This document shows positions 35,480-44,466 of a stretch of 64,000 nucleotides of DNA, piece after piece. The DNA lies in assembly GCA_965204925.1 (NCBI GenBank), contig OZ242021.1, positions 868,001 to 932,000 of the forward strand, in the 5' to 3' direction. The position numbers and the translations under genes were made by a program. This DNA is from G963663315 sp965204925 (GTDB lineage Bacteria > Pseudomonadota > Gammaproteobacteria > Arenicellales > Poriferihabitantaceae). Each line of letters begins with the position of its first letter. Within the stretch, counting starts at the first letter, position 1. Under the pieces are notes generated by a model. It had not been told where the DNA came from. It saw only the letters and a list, made by a program, of their open reading frames with translations, and searched no databases.

Positions 35480-36241
35480 ATGAATTGGGCAACATATTAC
35501 AGCCTTCCTGCAATGATGGGCGGCAATGGTGACGACACGATCAACGGCACTGAAAATGCGGAAAGGATAGCGGGCGAGGACGGCGGCGATACGATGCGCG
35601 GCAACGGCGGCGACGACCTGCTCTGTGGTGGTGATGGCAACGACACCATGTATGGCGGGGAAGGCAAGGATTTGCTGTATGCCGGCGAGGATGATGATAC
35701 CGTCTATGGCGGCAATGGAAACGACTACCTTTGGGGTGACGCCGGCAACGACAGGCTGTGGGGCGACGACGGCAATGACCACCTGTATGGCAACGAGGGC
35801 AACGACAGGCTGTGGGGCGACGACGGCAATGACCACTTGTACGGCGGTGCTGGGAATGACACTCTGAAGGGTGGCAAGGGCAATGACAACTTGTACGGAG
35901 ATTCTGGAGCTGGCGGTGCCGGAAGCGGCAACGACACGCTGAAGGGCGGCAAGGGCAATGACCGGCTGGAAGGCGGCGCCGGAAACGACGGGCTGTGGGG
36001 CGGCAAGGACAACGACACCTTTGTCTTCTCGGCTGGAGACGGCAACGACACCATTAACGACTTCGAGGACGGTAAGGACAAGATTCAATTCAAGGGTGAC
36101 ATTGAATTTGACGATCTGACCATTTCTCAGGTTCAGGATGGCCAAGCGACAATCTCATACGGCTCGCAAGGTGAAACGATGACCTTGCTCAACCTGGAGG
36201 ACGGTGTTCAACTGACGGAAGAGGATTTCATGTTCGGCTGA
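35480..36241 (+). CDS. Small RTX calcium-binding repeat protein
   Basis: A 253-residue acidic protein. Residues ~14-178 are a run of about 17 glycine/aspartate nonapeptides of the GGxGxDxUx type (for example GGDGNDTMYGGEGKDLLY), which fold as calcium-bound parallel beta-rolls. Residues ~179-253 (NDTFVFSAGDGNDTINDFED to the end EEDFMFG) resemble the C-terminal domain and uncleaved secretion signal of type I exported RTX proteins. There is no N-terminal enzyme or toxin domain and no Sec signal. An AGGAGAG ribosome site lies 4 bases before the ATG. No type I secretion genes are in the window. It is the only intact gene in the composite element. Confidence 0.9.
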   Translation: MNWATYYSLPAMMGGNGDDTINGTENAERIAGEDGGDTMRGNGGDDLLCGGDGNDTMYGGEGKDLLYAGEDDDTVYGGNGNDYLWGDAGNDRLWGDDGNDHLYGNEGNDRLWGDDGNDHLYGGAGNDTLKGGKGNDNLYGDSGAGGAGSGNDTLKGGKGNDRLEGGAGNDGLWGGKDNDTFVFSAGDGNDTINDFEDGKDKIQFKGDIEFDDLTISQVQDGQATISYGSQGETMTLLNLEDGVQLTEEDFMFG

Positions 36242-36322
36242 TCCGGACAAGTTCCCATGTCGGTCGTCGGTCCATGGTCTTGCAGTGACCACTGGCCGAG
36301 CGATCTGGATCAAGGGGTCGCA

Positions 36323-37721
36323 CAGCAATTCCCGCTGAGCCTGCCAAACAAGCAAATCCGGGGGGTTTCAGCGGATTGAAAAAATCCTTTCGCAGACTTC
36401 TCGGTGAAAAGCGGTATGCCAGGGCCGTTCTCTCCATCCCGGATGATGAACCATGCCCAAGACCCTGTTTCGCAGGAACCTCAGCGCGCCCGGCCTCCTT
36501 CGCATGATACGGGACGGTTCCGACCGGATCGAAGACCCGTCGCAAGCCGTGGCCCGAGCCTGACGGACTGCCTGATGCCGGCGCTGGCCATGTTCAGCCT
36601 GAAGTACCCGTCGCTGCTCGGCTTCGAGCAGGATGCGCGGGACGGGAAACGCATCCGGTCGAACCGCAGGAAACTGTACGTCGAAGAAGGTGCATTGTGA
36701 GCGCTGCTGCGAGAAGCATCACCGCGATGTCAGCGCTACCTGGTACCACCAGATGCCAGGAGCGGCGCTGGTGCACCCGCAACACCGGGAGGTATTTCCG
36801 CTCGCCCCGGAGCCGGTCCTGCGGGCGGACGGGTCACGCAAGAACGATTGCGAACGCAATGCCGCCAGGCGGCTGTTGCGGGATGTGCGACGAGAGCATC
36901 GGCGCCTGAAGTTGCTGGTGGTGGAAGATGCGCTGGCCTCGAACGGCCCGCACATCCGGCTGCTGGGGGAACTGGATATGCGATATGTGCCAGGGGTGAA
37001 GCCGGGAGATCATGGGGAATTGTTCCACTGGATCATGGAGAAGGACGGCGCCCGCTTCCGATTCCTGAACGGCGTGCCGTTGAATGACGCGAATTTCGAT
37101 TTGGAGGTGAACTTCCTGGAGTGCCGGGAGACCCGCGCGGACGGTCGGATACTGCACTTCTCCTGGGTCACGGACCTGGAAGTCACGGAATCCAACGCAT
37201 ACGAACTGATGCGGGCGGGACGTGCTCGCTGGCGCATCGAGAATGAAACATTCAATACCCTGAAGAACCAGGGCTACGGCTTTGAACACAATTTCGGTCA
37301 CGGCCGGCAACATCTGGCGACGGTGTTCGCCCACCTGATGATGCTGGCGTTTCTCATGGATCAGGTGCAGCAACGGCGCTGTTCGCTGTTCCGGGCTGCG
37401 CGGGCGAAGGCGGGTAGTTTACCCCGCCTGTGGAGAAAGTTGCGCGGATTGTTCCCGGGGTTCCACATTCCGGACTGGGAGACGCTGTACCGAGCCATCG
37501 CGTTCGGGCGCCACAAGCCTGATGTGGAGCCCTTCGACACTTCCTGATGTGGCAGCCGTGACCGAGTGTGTGACAGGCCGGTTCTTCAGGAAAACCCATG
37601 GCCAATCGTCGATCCGGCAACCTGCCGGAGGGCTAGCCTTGTCCGCATACCCCTGATGCATGCGTTTGCATCCGAAAATCCCGCCGAATCCATGTGGGGA
37701 TGTCCTTGGCGGGAATTGCTG
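36323..37721 (+). mobile_element. IS copy 2, with inverted ends and a broken transposase
   Basis: The left end CAGCAATTCCCGC (36323-36335) and the right end (37709-37721) are perfect inverted repeats; with one further base the match is 14 bp. It contains the damaged transposase at 36453-37547. No direct repeat flanks this copy alone: the sequence left of 36323 (GGGGTCGCA) differs from that right of 37721. The 82 bases between the RTX stop and this IS show nothing recognisable. Confidence 0.8.
36453..37547 (+). pseudogene. DDE transposase (IS4/ISNCY-like), frameshifted and internally deleted
   Basis: Starts MPKTLFRRNLSAPGLLRMIR; the frame breaks near 36560, continues as LMPALAMFSLKYPSLLGFEQ, is interrupted near 36680 by loss of an internal segment, and resumes as SKKVHCERCCEKHHRD. 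From 36633 a 304-codon frame stays open to the end and holds LLVVEDALASNGPHIRLLGE and the conserved RARWRIENETFNTLKNQGYG. A further short deletion seems to follow LFHWIMEKDGA. The catalytic triad cannot be assumed complete, so it is called a pseudogene. Confidence 0.75.
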
Positions 37722-37730
37722 TCGGATCAT
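37722..37730. repeat. Target-site duplication, right copy
   Basis: TCGGATCAT, identical to 34280-34288. The 127 bases from here to the Rieske gene frame hold no recognised feature. Confidence 0.85.
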
Positions 37731-37962
37731 GCCCATTATTGTCGCCCCGCATTTCATGTATTATAATTCCTGGCGGGTTCACCGGACGCTGAAGGTTGTT
37801 CCGGCCATGGAAGCTGGCGTCACTGGCTAACTCCGGGAAATCAGCAGTCTTGCCTGCATGACCGAAGAGACGTATCTCGCGCCAAACCGCCCCAAGATCT
37901 GTCGAAAGCGTGAAAAATTCAAACCGAGCCACTACCGTACAGCCCCGGAAAGCCCTCATCGC

Positions 37963-39042
37963 ATGAAACCCGGTGTGAACAGGCCGGATGACAACCCGTC
38001 GCTGTTTCCATTTCCCGAAGGCTGGTATTTCGTCGCCAGCCGCAAGGCGATAGAGAAAAAAGGACTGCTGCAGAAAACCTGGCTCGGCGAACAGATCGTT
38101 GCGTGGAGCGACAGGAACGGCGGCGTCTGCGTCGCTGAAGCGGTCTGCCCGCATCTTGGCGCCGCTCTCGGACCCGCGACTGGCGGTCGGGTGCGCAATG
38201 GTTGCCTGATATGCCCGCTCCACGGCTTCGAATACGACGTGACCGGACAATGTGTGGCGACGCCCTGTGCGCCGGCTCCGAAGTCCGCCAGACTCAGGGT
38301 GTTCGAGACATACGAAATCCTGGGGCTCGTCTTCGCCTGGAAAGGCAGCGGCGGGCGGGCGCCGCAATGGCATCTCCCCGCCCCGCCGCCGGATGGAGGC
38401 GACTGGTGTGAAAAGCGGTTCTGGAGTGTGCGATTCGCAGGGCACCCCCAGGAAACGACCGAGAACTCCGTCGACCTCGGGCATCTGCGCTATCTGCACG
38501 GCTATGACAATGTGAAGACGGCCGCCCCGGTATTGACAGAAGGCCCGTATCTCAAGAGCTGCTTCGATTTCACGCGGTCCCGGGTTGTCGCGGGCGTAAA
38601 GCGTCTCACTTACGATGTTTCCGCGGTTACCCATGTGCACGGTCTCGGCTATTCGTTCATTGAGGTTTGCGAGCGCAGTATCGGCATGGAAACCCGTTTG
38701 TGGGTATTTGCGACGCCGGTCGACAGCGAAATGCTTGAGATGACACTGGTAAGCCAGGTGCGCCGCCTGACGAGGCCCGGGCGGCCGATTGTCGGCATGC
38801 GTTTCCTGCCTCCGCGGCTGCGCACCCGGATAATGAACAGGATCATCCTGACGGCCCAGAAGCATGATGTCCTGCAGGATGTCGTTATCTGGCGAAACAA
38901 GAGCTACCGGCCGCGGCCGATGCTCTGCCATTCCGACGGGCCGGTCGGCAAGTTCCGGCGCTATTGCAAGCAGTTCTACCCGGACGGGCAGTTTTGTTAC
39001 CGCAGCGCGGCGCAAGGCCTTTGCGTACGCTCCCGGCAATAG
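37963..39042 (+). CDS. Rieske [2Fe-2S] non-heme iron oxygenase
   Basis: A 359-residue protein from the ATG at 37963 (the frame opens at 37858, adding 35 residues of unlikely sequence). The N-terminal Rieske domain binds [2Fe-2S] through VCPHLG and CPLHGFEYD. The C-terminal domain carries the mononuclear iron site in ENSVDLGHLRYLHGYDN (Asp, His-x4-His). The arrangement and spacing resemble the KshA/DAF-36 group, which oxidise steroids, more than aromatic-ring dioxygenases; the substrate is unknown. No reductase or ferredoxin partner is adjacent. It is convergent with the FemAB-like gene. Confidence 0.85.
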   Translation: MKPGVNRPDDNPSLFPFPEGWYFVASRKAIEKKGLLQKTWLGEQIVAWSDRNGGVCVAEAVCPHLGAALGPATGGRVRNGCLICPLHGFEYDVTGQCVATPCAPAPKSARLRVFETYEILGLVFAWKGSGGRAPQWHLPAPPPDGGDWCEKRFWSVRFAGHPQETTENSVDLGHLRYLHGYDNVKTAAPVLTEGPYLKSCFDFTRSRVVAGVKRLTYDVSAVTHVHGLGYSFIEVCERSIGMETRLWVFATPVDSEMLEMTLVSQVRRLTRPGRPIVGMRFLPPRLRTRIMNRIILTAQKHDVLQDVVIWRNKSYRPRPMLCHSDGPVGKFRRYCKQFYPDGQFCYRSAAQGLCVRSRQ

Positions 39043-39095
39043 CCCGAGGGGGAACACTTCTGTTCGCAGCGCAAGGGGCGCTACGACGCGGACAT

Positions 39096-40259
39096 TCATG
39101 GTTCCTTGCGGATGGCGCGGTATGGGGAGTGTGCGGCTGCCGCTTCCATATAATGTTGCACTCCGTCCCGCTCATGCCGGACAAACTGCCGGATGGCCGG
39201 ATTGAACGGGTTGTCCGACATCCAGTGCAGGGAACAGGTACGGGTCGGCTCGAAACCGCGTGCGATTTTGTGTTCGCCCTGGGCGCCGGGGTCGAAGCGT
39301 TGCAGCCCGCGCCGAATACAATACTCGATACCCTGATAATAACAAACCTCGAAATGAAGGCAGTCTACGTAGCGGTCGCATCCCCAATGACGACCATATA
39401 AAGTGGTGTCGTCACTGTACAACAGCGCTGCCGCGACGATTTTCCCGTCCACTTTCGCGGATACCAGATGAACCTGGCCGGGCATGGCTTCGTTGACGGC
39501 CGTGAAGAAAGCCGTATTGAATGCCGGTATGCCGTATTTGCGGTCATAGATTTTTTGATATAGCCGGGTGAACCTGCGCCAGTCCGCTGCGGTCGCAGAA
39601 TGACCGTCGAGCCACTCTATCTGCACGTCCGCATCAATCACCTTGCGCCTTTCCCGCAGGATGATTTTGCGCTTCCTGGATTTGAGCGTTATCAGAAAAT
39701 CATCAAAGCAGGTATAATCGCGGTTATGCCAGTGAAACTGGCAATCATGGCGTGAAACAGGCGCAAGCCGATTAAGCAGCTCGTAGTCGCCGGGCTCCGG
39801 GAACAGACTGTGAACCCCGCTGTATCCGTGTTCACGGGCCAGGGTTTTGGCCGCCCCGACCAGTGCCTGCGCCCACTTTCCCCGCTGCTGCCCGTCGGCA
39901 ATCAGAATGCGTTGCCCCGATGCCGGTGTGAATGGTATCGCATTGATCAGCTTCGGGTAATACTGCACTCCGTATCTATGGAAGGCATCCGCCCAGGCAT
40001 GATCAAAGACAAATTCACCCCAGGAATTATGCTTTTCGTAAAGCGGCATTGCAGCGACCAGAGCCCCGTCCCGCTGACAGACCAGATGCCGGGGAATCCA
40101 TCCGACCCGCTCACCGACACAGTCAGCGCGCTCCACCGCCGATAAAAACCCGTGATTCAGGAAGGGATAATTCCCCCTGATCAGCCGGTTCCACTGTCGG
40201 CCGGACACCTCATCAATAGAATCGCAAACGCGGATGTTCAGGGGCGTCTCTGTTTCCAT
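39096..40259 (-). CDS. FemAB/GNAT-like N-acyltransferase (peptidogalycan family)
   Basis: A 387-residue cytosolic protein with a GNAT-like fold typical of the DUF482 family: FLNHGFLSAVERADCVGERVG, PYKH-like MPLYEKHNSWGEFVFDHAWA near residue 72, a region rich in KSRKRKIILRERR, and a C-terminal GRHWGCDRYVDCLHFEVCYY with FDPGAQGEHKIARGF. Members are proposed to transfer acyl or aminoacyl groups, but substrates are not established. The ATG at 40259 is in a weak ribosome-site context. The gene stands alone on the minus strand. Confidence 0.8.
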   Translation of the reverse strand: METETPLNIRVCDSIDEVSGRQWNRLIRGNYPFLNHGFLSAVERADCVGERVGWIPRHLVCQRDGALVAAMPLYEKHNSWGEFVFDHAWADAFHRYGVQYYPKLINAIPFTPASGQRILIADGQQRGKWAQALVGAAKTLAREHGYSGVHSLFPEPGDYELLNRLAPVSRHDCQFHWHNRDYTCFDDFLITLKSRKRKIILRERRKVIDADVQIEWLDGHSATAADWRRFTRLYQKIYDRKYGIPAFNTAFFTAVNEAMPGQVHLVSAKVDGKIVAAALLYSDDTTLYGRHWGCDRYVDCLHFEVCYYQGIEYCIRRGLQRFDPGAQGEHKIARGFEPTRTCSLHWMSDNPFNPAIRQFVRHERDGVQHYMEAAAAHSPYRAIRKEP

Positions 40260-40379
40260 CGCGGCATTATAAACCGATGCGCCCGGCTATTACGGGGAAT
40301 ACAAAAATATCACTCCGAAAAAATAATAAACAGTGCTGGACAACATAACATGCAACGTTTAGAATCGGCCTGCGGGCGG

Positions 40380-40425
40380 ACTATATATAGTATTTCCTGC
40401 CAAGCGGATTCCACTATATGTGGGA
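40380..40425. promoter_or_regulatory. Pair of palindromes upstream of the methyltransferase
   Basis: Within the AT-rich 40260-40578 intergenic stretch, ACTATATATAGT is a perfect 12-bp palindrome and CCACTATATGTGG, about 20 bases on, is an imperfect one. They resemble in style the operator boxes of restriction-modification control regions, but no controller (C) protein gene is visible, so this is tentative. Confidence 0.3.
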
Positions 40426-40504
40426 ACACTGTGTGTAATAGCGCTTGGAAAGGTTGTAGAAAATTCGGCATACCGCTCCACTTGGAATTGAGAAAATTGA
40501 CCGG

Positions 40505-40534
40505 TTGATGAGCGGTAAAATGTTGAAATATAAA
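40505..40534 (+). promoter_or_regulatory. Candidate promoter of the restriction-modification genes
   Basis: TTGATG (40505-40510) and TATAAA (40529-40534) are 18 bases apart, 45 bases before the methyltransferase ATG. The surrounding sequence is clearly richer in A and T than the flanking chromosome. Confidence 0.4.
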
Positions 40535-40578
40535 GAGTCTGCTTCATCCGCAGCCGGGACTGCAACGATAATCCGCTA

Positions 40579-41418
40579 ATGCTGGACAAGACATCACATG
40601 ATTATCTGTGGGAGAGAATATACATCGGCGATTGTCTGGATGTCATGAAAAGCCTGCCGGATGATTCTGTAGACCTGATTGTTACATCTCCCCCCTATGC
40701 GGATGCCCGCAAGCATACGTATGGCGGGGTCACGCCAGAGGAATATGTTGGCTGGTTTTCTCTTCGGGGAGAGCAGATGTTGCGCATCCTTAAGCCTACC
40801 GGCTCGTTCGTTCTGAACATTAAGGAGAAAGCGAAGGACGGCGAAAGACATACCTATGTTCTTGATTTGATTCTTGCCCTCAAAAGAGACATCGGGTTCC
40901 GGTGGATAGAAGAATATATATGGCACAAAACCACAGCCGCACCCGGCAAATGGAAATATCGGTTCCGCGATTCCTGGGAACGGTTGCTGCATTTTTCAAA
41001 GACGAAGGACATCAAAATGAATCAGGATGCGGTCAAGGTTTCGATTGGAAACTGGACGGAAAAACGTCTGAAAAACATGAATCAGAATGATTTGACCAGA
41101 CAGGAATCGGCAACAAGATCCAAGGTAGGGAGATGTATAGCGAATTGGGACGGAAAATCCCTCGTGTATCCAACCAATGTATTACACAAATCCCCCGTAG
41201 CTCACAACACCGGACATAGCGCGGCTTTCCCTGAATGGCTGCCGGAATTTTTTATCAAGTTATTCACGGATAAAGGGGATGTTGTGTTGGACCCGTTTCT
41301 TGGTTCGGGAACCACATACAGGGTTGCTGCGCGCATGAATAGAAAACCGGTTGGAATTGAATTGGACAGGAGCGCCCTTTTGCATCTGGACAAAGTCAAT
41401 GCCGCTTTCGTGGATTAG
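40579..41418 (+). CDS. Type II DNA methyltransferase, beta class (probably N4-cytosine)
   Basis: A 279-residue SAM-dependent methyltransferase. The catalytic motif IV TSPPY is at residues 36-40 and the SAM-binding motif I (DPFLGSGTT, residues 238-246) is near the C-terminus, which defines the beta-class order. The serine in SPPY favours N4-methylcytosine over N6-methyladenine. It protects host DNA from the partner endonuclease, whose start it overlaps by 20 bases. The region is AT-rich relative to its neighbours, suggesting horizontal acquisition. The recognition sequence cannot be read from the protein. Confidence 0.9.
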   Translation: MLDKTSHDYLWERIYIGDCLDVMKSLPDDSVDLIVTSPPYADARKHTYGGVTPEEYVGWFSLRGEQMLRILKPTGSFVLNIKEKAKDGERHTYVLDLILALKRDIGFRWIEEYIWHKTTAAPGKWKYRFRDSWERLLHFSKTKDIKMNQDAVKVSIGNWTEKRLKNMNQNDLTRQESATRSKVGRCIANWDGKSLVYPTNVLHKSPVAHNTGHSAAFPEWLPEFFIKLFTDKGDVVLDPFLGSGTTYRVAARMNRKPVGIELDRSALLHLDKVNAAFVD

Positions 41419-42043
41419 TCCTGATTCTTTACAGGCTCATATCAATGCCTTGCGGGAGGCAGCGGCCAAGGCAGTATCAGAAGCCGATGAAAAGCGCAAC
41501 AGGAATGTGGTGGATCCTTTCTCATCCTTGCTTGTTGCATCAACGCTTGATCTGGATGAAGCGACGAAACTGGTCACATTGCAAAATGCGGAATCAGGGT
41601 TGCGTGGGATGAGTAACGCGCTCGGACGATTCCACCAGAATATTCTGGCGTCTGTAGACGGGTGGCGTGACCATGATGCCGGGTATGACCTTGAATGTCC
41701 AGGGAAACGCATGCTTGCCGAAGTAAAAAACAAATGGAACACGATGAATGCGGGGAACAGACGGGAAGTAAAGAGAGAACTGGAAACGGCTATAAGGCAG
41801 AAGTCTGGCCAATGGCGCGGATACCTCGTTCTGGTCATACCCAAAACCCCTGTTCGATATTTAACCGAAATAAGCCCGCGCGTTTATGAGACTGATGGGG
41901 CGTCTTTTTATCACGAAGTGACAGGAAAGCAGAACGCCATACATGACTTGTTTGAACATCTTTGCGGCGTGATGACGCAATCACCGGACATTGTGAAGCA
42001 CTGCCGCGCCATTATGAAAAACGCACTACCACCGGAGGAATAG
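41399..42043 (+). CDS. Type II restriction endonuclease, Eco47II-like
   Basis: A 214-residue protein from the ATG at 41399 (20-base overlap with the methyltransferase). Conserved Eco47II-family blocks are visible: MPLSWISPDSL, NVVDPFSSLL, GRFHQNILASVDGW, and GYLVLVIPKTPVRY with SFYHEVTGKQNAIHDLF. A PD-(D/E)XK-type active site is likely in GYDLEC...AEVKNKWNT (Asp97, Glu108, Lys110). Known family members cut GGNCC; whether this one does is not known. The upstream-open frame to 41351 is inside the methyltransferase and is not used. Confidence 0.82.
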   Translation: MPLSWISPDSLQAHINALREAAAKAVSEADEKRNRNVVDPFSSLLVASTLDLDEATKLVTLQNAESGLRGMSNALGRFHQNILASVDGWRDHDAGYDLECPGKRMLAEVKNKWNTMNAGNRREVKRELETAIRQKSGQWRGYLVLVIPKTPVRYLTEISPRVYETDGASFYHEVTGKQNAIHDLFEHLCGVMTQSPDIVKHCRAIMKNALPPEE

Positions 42044-42187
42044 ATGAAGCCAGCCGCCCAAAACAAGCGAATAGCCGCAACGCTTCAACATCACATCATG
42101 CCTGTCAATCAAGCAAGGCCGAACCAGAGACTGATATTTGTATTCCGGGAACATTCCCGAAAGCAGTTCGTGTGCGGACCAGGCTAA
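42044..42187 (+). CDS. Small ORF of 47 residues coupled to the endonuclease
   Basis: The ATG immediately follows the endonuclease stop (TAGATG) and is preceded by GGAGGAA, a strong ribosome site. The basic peptide starts MKPAAQNKRIAATLQHHIMP and ends FREHSRKQFVCGPG. I do not recognise it. It may be a genuine small protein of the restriction-modification module or the 5' remnant of a larger lost gene. The bases from 42188 to 42327 show no gene. Confidence 0.35.
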   Translation: MKPAAQNKRIAATLQHHIMPVNQARPNQRLIFVFREHSRKQFVCGPG

Positions 42188-42327
42188 CCGAAAATCAGGC
42201 ATTAACAAAAGGACTGAACTTTCCGCAACTGAAGGCAGGAAAAGACCTGCCGCGTGTTCAACATTCACTGACGACTAATGTGTAATTCCTGATATGCAGG
42301 TTGTCGCCGAATTGGAATATCCCGCGG

Positions 42328-44466
42328 ATGAGTAGCGCAGTCAGTAAGAGAAATCGGGGCGCCGGAGGCGTTGCGCTGGACGAAATCGATCTTCAGCCCG
42401 CCGCGTTCGATATCTGGGACAAGAAATATCGCCTGAAAACCATGCAGGGTGAGCCGGTGGACAAGGATGTCATGGCGACCTGGGAGCGCGTGGCCAGGGC
42501 CCTGGCGGAGGTTGAGGATACTCCCGGGAAGCGCGAGGAATGGTACGAACAGTTTCTCTGGGCATTGCAGCGCGGCGCGATCCCGGCCGGGCGCATTACA
42601 TCAAACGCAGGCGCTCTGGCACATAAATCCGAGACCAGTACGATCAACTGTACGGTTGCAGGCATCATTCCCGATTCGATGGACGGTGTGCTGGCTTGCG
42701 TCCATGAGGCCGGATTAACCCTGAAGGCCGGATGCGGGATTGGGTATGAATTTTCCACCTTGCGCCCCAAGGGCGCCTTTGTCAGCGGCGCCGGAGCGTA
42801 TACCTCCGGCCCGCTGTCTTTTATGGACATATTCGATTCGATGTGCTTCACTGTGTCGTCTGCCGGCGGACGCCGCGGCGCGCAAATGGGCACGTTCGAC
42901 ATTTCGCATCCCGACATCGTAGAGTTTATTTGCGCCAAGCGCGAAAACGCGCGGCTCCGCCAATTCAACCTGTCCTGCCTGATTACCGATCAATTCATGC
43001 AGGCGGTGCAGGACGATGCAGAGTGGCCCCTGTCTTTTCCGGCGACCCGACATGAGGTCGAGTGCGGAGAATACCCGATTATCTGGCGGCAATGGCCGCA
43101 TAGCGACAATTACGTAACCAACGAAACGGGCGAGGTCGCCTGTCGGGTTTATCGCACCGTTCGCGCGAAAAGACTGTGGGACACGATCATGAGTTCCACT
43201 TACGACTATGCCGAACCCGGATTTGTCCTCGTGGACCGTATCAACGAGATGAACAACAACTGGTTCTGCGAGAATATTCGCGCCACCAATCCCTGCGGAG
43301 AGCAGCCGCTACCGCCTTATGGCGCCTGTTTGCTCGGATCGGTCAATCTGACCCGGTTTGTCCGCGACCCGTTTACCGATCAAGCCAGATTTGACTGGGA
43401 CGAGTACCGGGACGTGGTCGCCGTGTTTTCGCGGATGCTGGACAATGTGGTTGAAATCAATGGGTTGCCGCTTCCCAGCCAGATCAGGGAGCTGGTACAC
43501 AAGCGTCGTCACGGCATGGGGTTTCTCGGTCTGGGCTCCACCCTGACCATGTTGAGGATGAAATACGGAGATGGGCAGTCACTGGCCTTCACGGAGCGGG
43601 CGGCCCGGGAAATGGCTACGGTCGGCTGGGAGGTGGGAGTGGCTCTGGCGAAGGAAAAGGGAGTTGCGCCTGTACTCGGGCAGGAATACGCAGTGACCCG
43701 GGAGATGCTGGTCAAGCGCCCGGAAATGATAAGGGACGGCTTGCGTGAGGGGGACCTCGTCAAAGGCTCGGTACTGATGGCTCGCTACAGCCGTTACATG
43801 CAGCAGTTCCCCGATGAGTTGCGGGATGCGATTGCGGTCAACGGCTGCCGCTATACACACCATACCTCAATCGCGCCTACCGGCACAATCAGCCTGTCTC
43901 TGGCAAATAACGCCAGCAACGGAATCGAGCCGAGTTTCGCCCACGAATACAGCAGAAACGTCATTCGCGAAGGCAAGAAAACCAAGGAAAAAATTGACGT
44001 CTACTCCTACGAGTTGCTGGCCTACCGCCGCCTCGTGAACCCGGCGGCAACACCCTTCGGGGAAAATGAAAATGAAAAGTTGCCCGATTATTTCATCACG
44101 AGTGAGGACATTACGCCGAAACAGCATGTGGATATACAGGCGGCGGCGCAGAAATGGATCGATTCTTCAATCTCGAAAACCGCCAACGTGCCGACCGATT
44201 GCCCGTTCCGGGAATTTCAGGACATTTACCGATATGCCTGGGAAAAAGGACTGAAAGGCTGTACGACGTTCAGGTTTAACCCCGAAGTATTCCAGGGGGT
44301 ACTGGTAAAGGAGCAGGATTTGAAGAACACGAAATATCGGTTCGTGCTCGAAAATGGCGACGTAGTCGAGGTACGGGGGGATGAAGAAATCGAGTACGAC
44401 GGTGAACTGCACACCGCGGCGAATTTGTTTGATGCCCTGAAAGAAGGGTATTACGGGCGGCTCTAG
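42328..44466 (+). CDS. nrdJ: Adenosylcobalamin-dependent ribonucleotide reductase, catalytic part (class II)
   Basis: A 712-residue class II reductase catalysing ribonucleotide-to-deoxyribonucleotide reduction with B12 as radical source. Visible are STINCTVAGIIPDS (first redox cysteine), the active-site stretch ATNPCGEQPLPPYGACLLGS (Asn, Cys and Glu), and APTGTISLSLANNASNGIEP. ATG 42328 was chosen; a TTG at 42301 would add nine residues. It lacks the C-terminal cysteine tail, which is supplied by the next gene, as in the split nrdJa/nrdJb of Pseudomonas. Confidence 0.93.
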   Translation: MSSAVSKRNRGAGGVALDEIDLQPAAFDIWDKKYRLKTMQGEPVDKDVMATWERVARALAEVEDTPGKREEWYEQFLWALQRGAIPAGRITSNAGALAHKSETSTINCTVAGIIPDSMDGVLACVHEAGLTLKAGCGIGYEFSTLRPKGAFVSGAGAYTSGPLSFMDIFDSMCFTVSSAGGRRGAQMGTFDISHPDIVEFICAKRENARLRQFNLSCLITDQFMQAVQDDAEWPLSFPATRHEVECGEYPIIWRQWPHSDNYVTNETGEVACRVYRTVRAKRLWDTIMSSTYDYAEPGFVLVDRINEMNNNWFCENIRATNPCGEQPLPPYGACLLGSVNLTRFVRDPFTDQARFDWDEYRDVVAVFSRMLDNVVEINGLPLPSQIRELVHKRRHGMGFLGLGSTLTMLRMKYGDGQSLAFTERAAREMATVGWEVGVALAKEKGVAPVLGQEYAVTREMLVKRPEMIRDGLREGDLVKGSVLMARYSRYMQQFPDELRDAIAVNGCRYTHHTSIAPTGTISLSLANNASNGIEPSFAHEYSRNVIREGKKTKEKIDVYSYELLAYRRLVNPAATPFGENENEKLPDYFITSEDITPKQHVDIQAAAQKWIDSSISKTANVPTDCPFREFQDIYRYAWEKGLKGCTTFRFNPEVFQGVLVKEQDLKNTKYRFVLENGDVVEVRGDEEIEYDGELHTAANLFDALKEGYYGRL

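Larger units (their letters stand above)
34289..37721. mobile_element. Composite mobile element carrying an RTX gene
   Basis: Bounded by 13-bp perfect inverted repeats, CAGCAATTCCCGC at 34289-34301 and its reverse complement at 37709-37721, and by a perfect 9-bp direct repeat outside. Inside, left to right: an internally deleted IS copy, a group II intron relic, an ISAzo13-type transposase relic, a G25-containing promoter, an intact RTX gene, and a second IS copy (36323-37721) with a broken transposase. The outer target duplication implies that the outermost ends were once joined in a single transposition event. Confidence 0.8.

Noticed and set aside
35333..36145. 270-residue minus-strand frame opposite the RTX gene
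   Set aside because: Antisense of the glycine/aspartate repeats; the plus frame has RTX motifs and a ribosome site.
36323..37721. Independent transposition of IS copy 2
   Set aside because: No direct repeat flanks this copy on its own; the 9-bp duplication pairs with the outer left end at 34289 instead.
37633..39099. 488-residue minus-strand frame opposite the Rieske oxygenase
   Set aside because: The plus frame contains both iron-binding motifs; the minus frame shows none.
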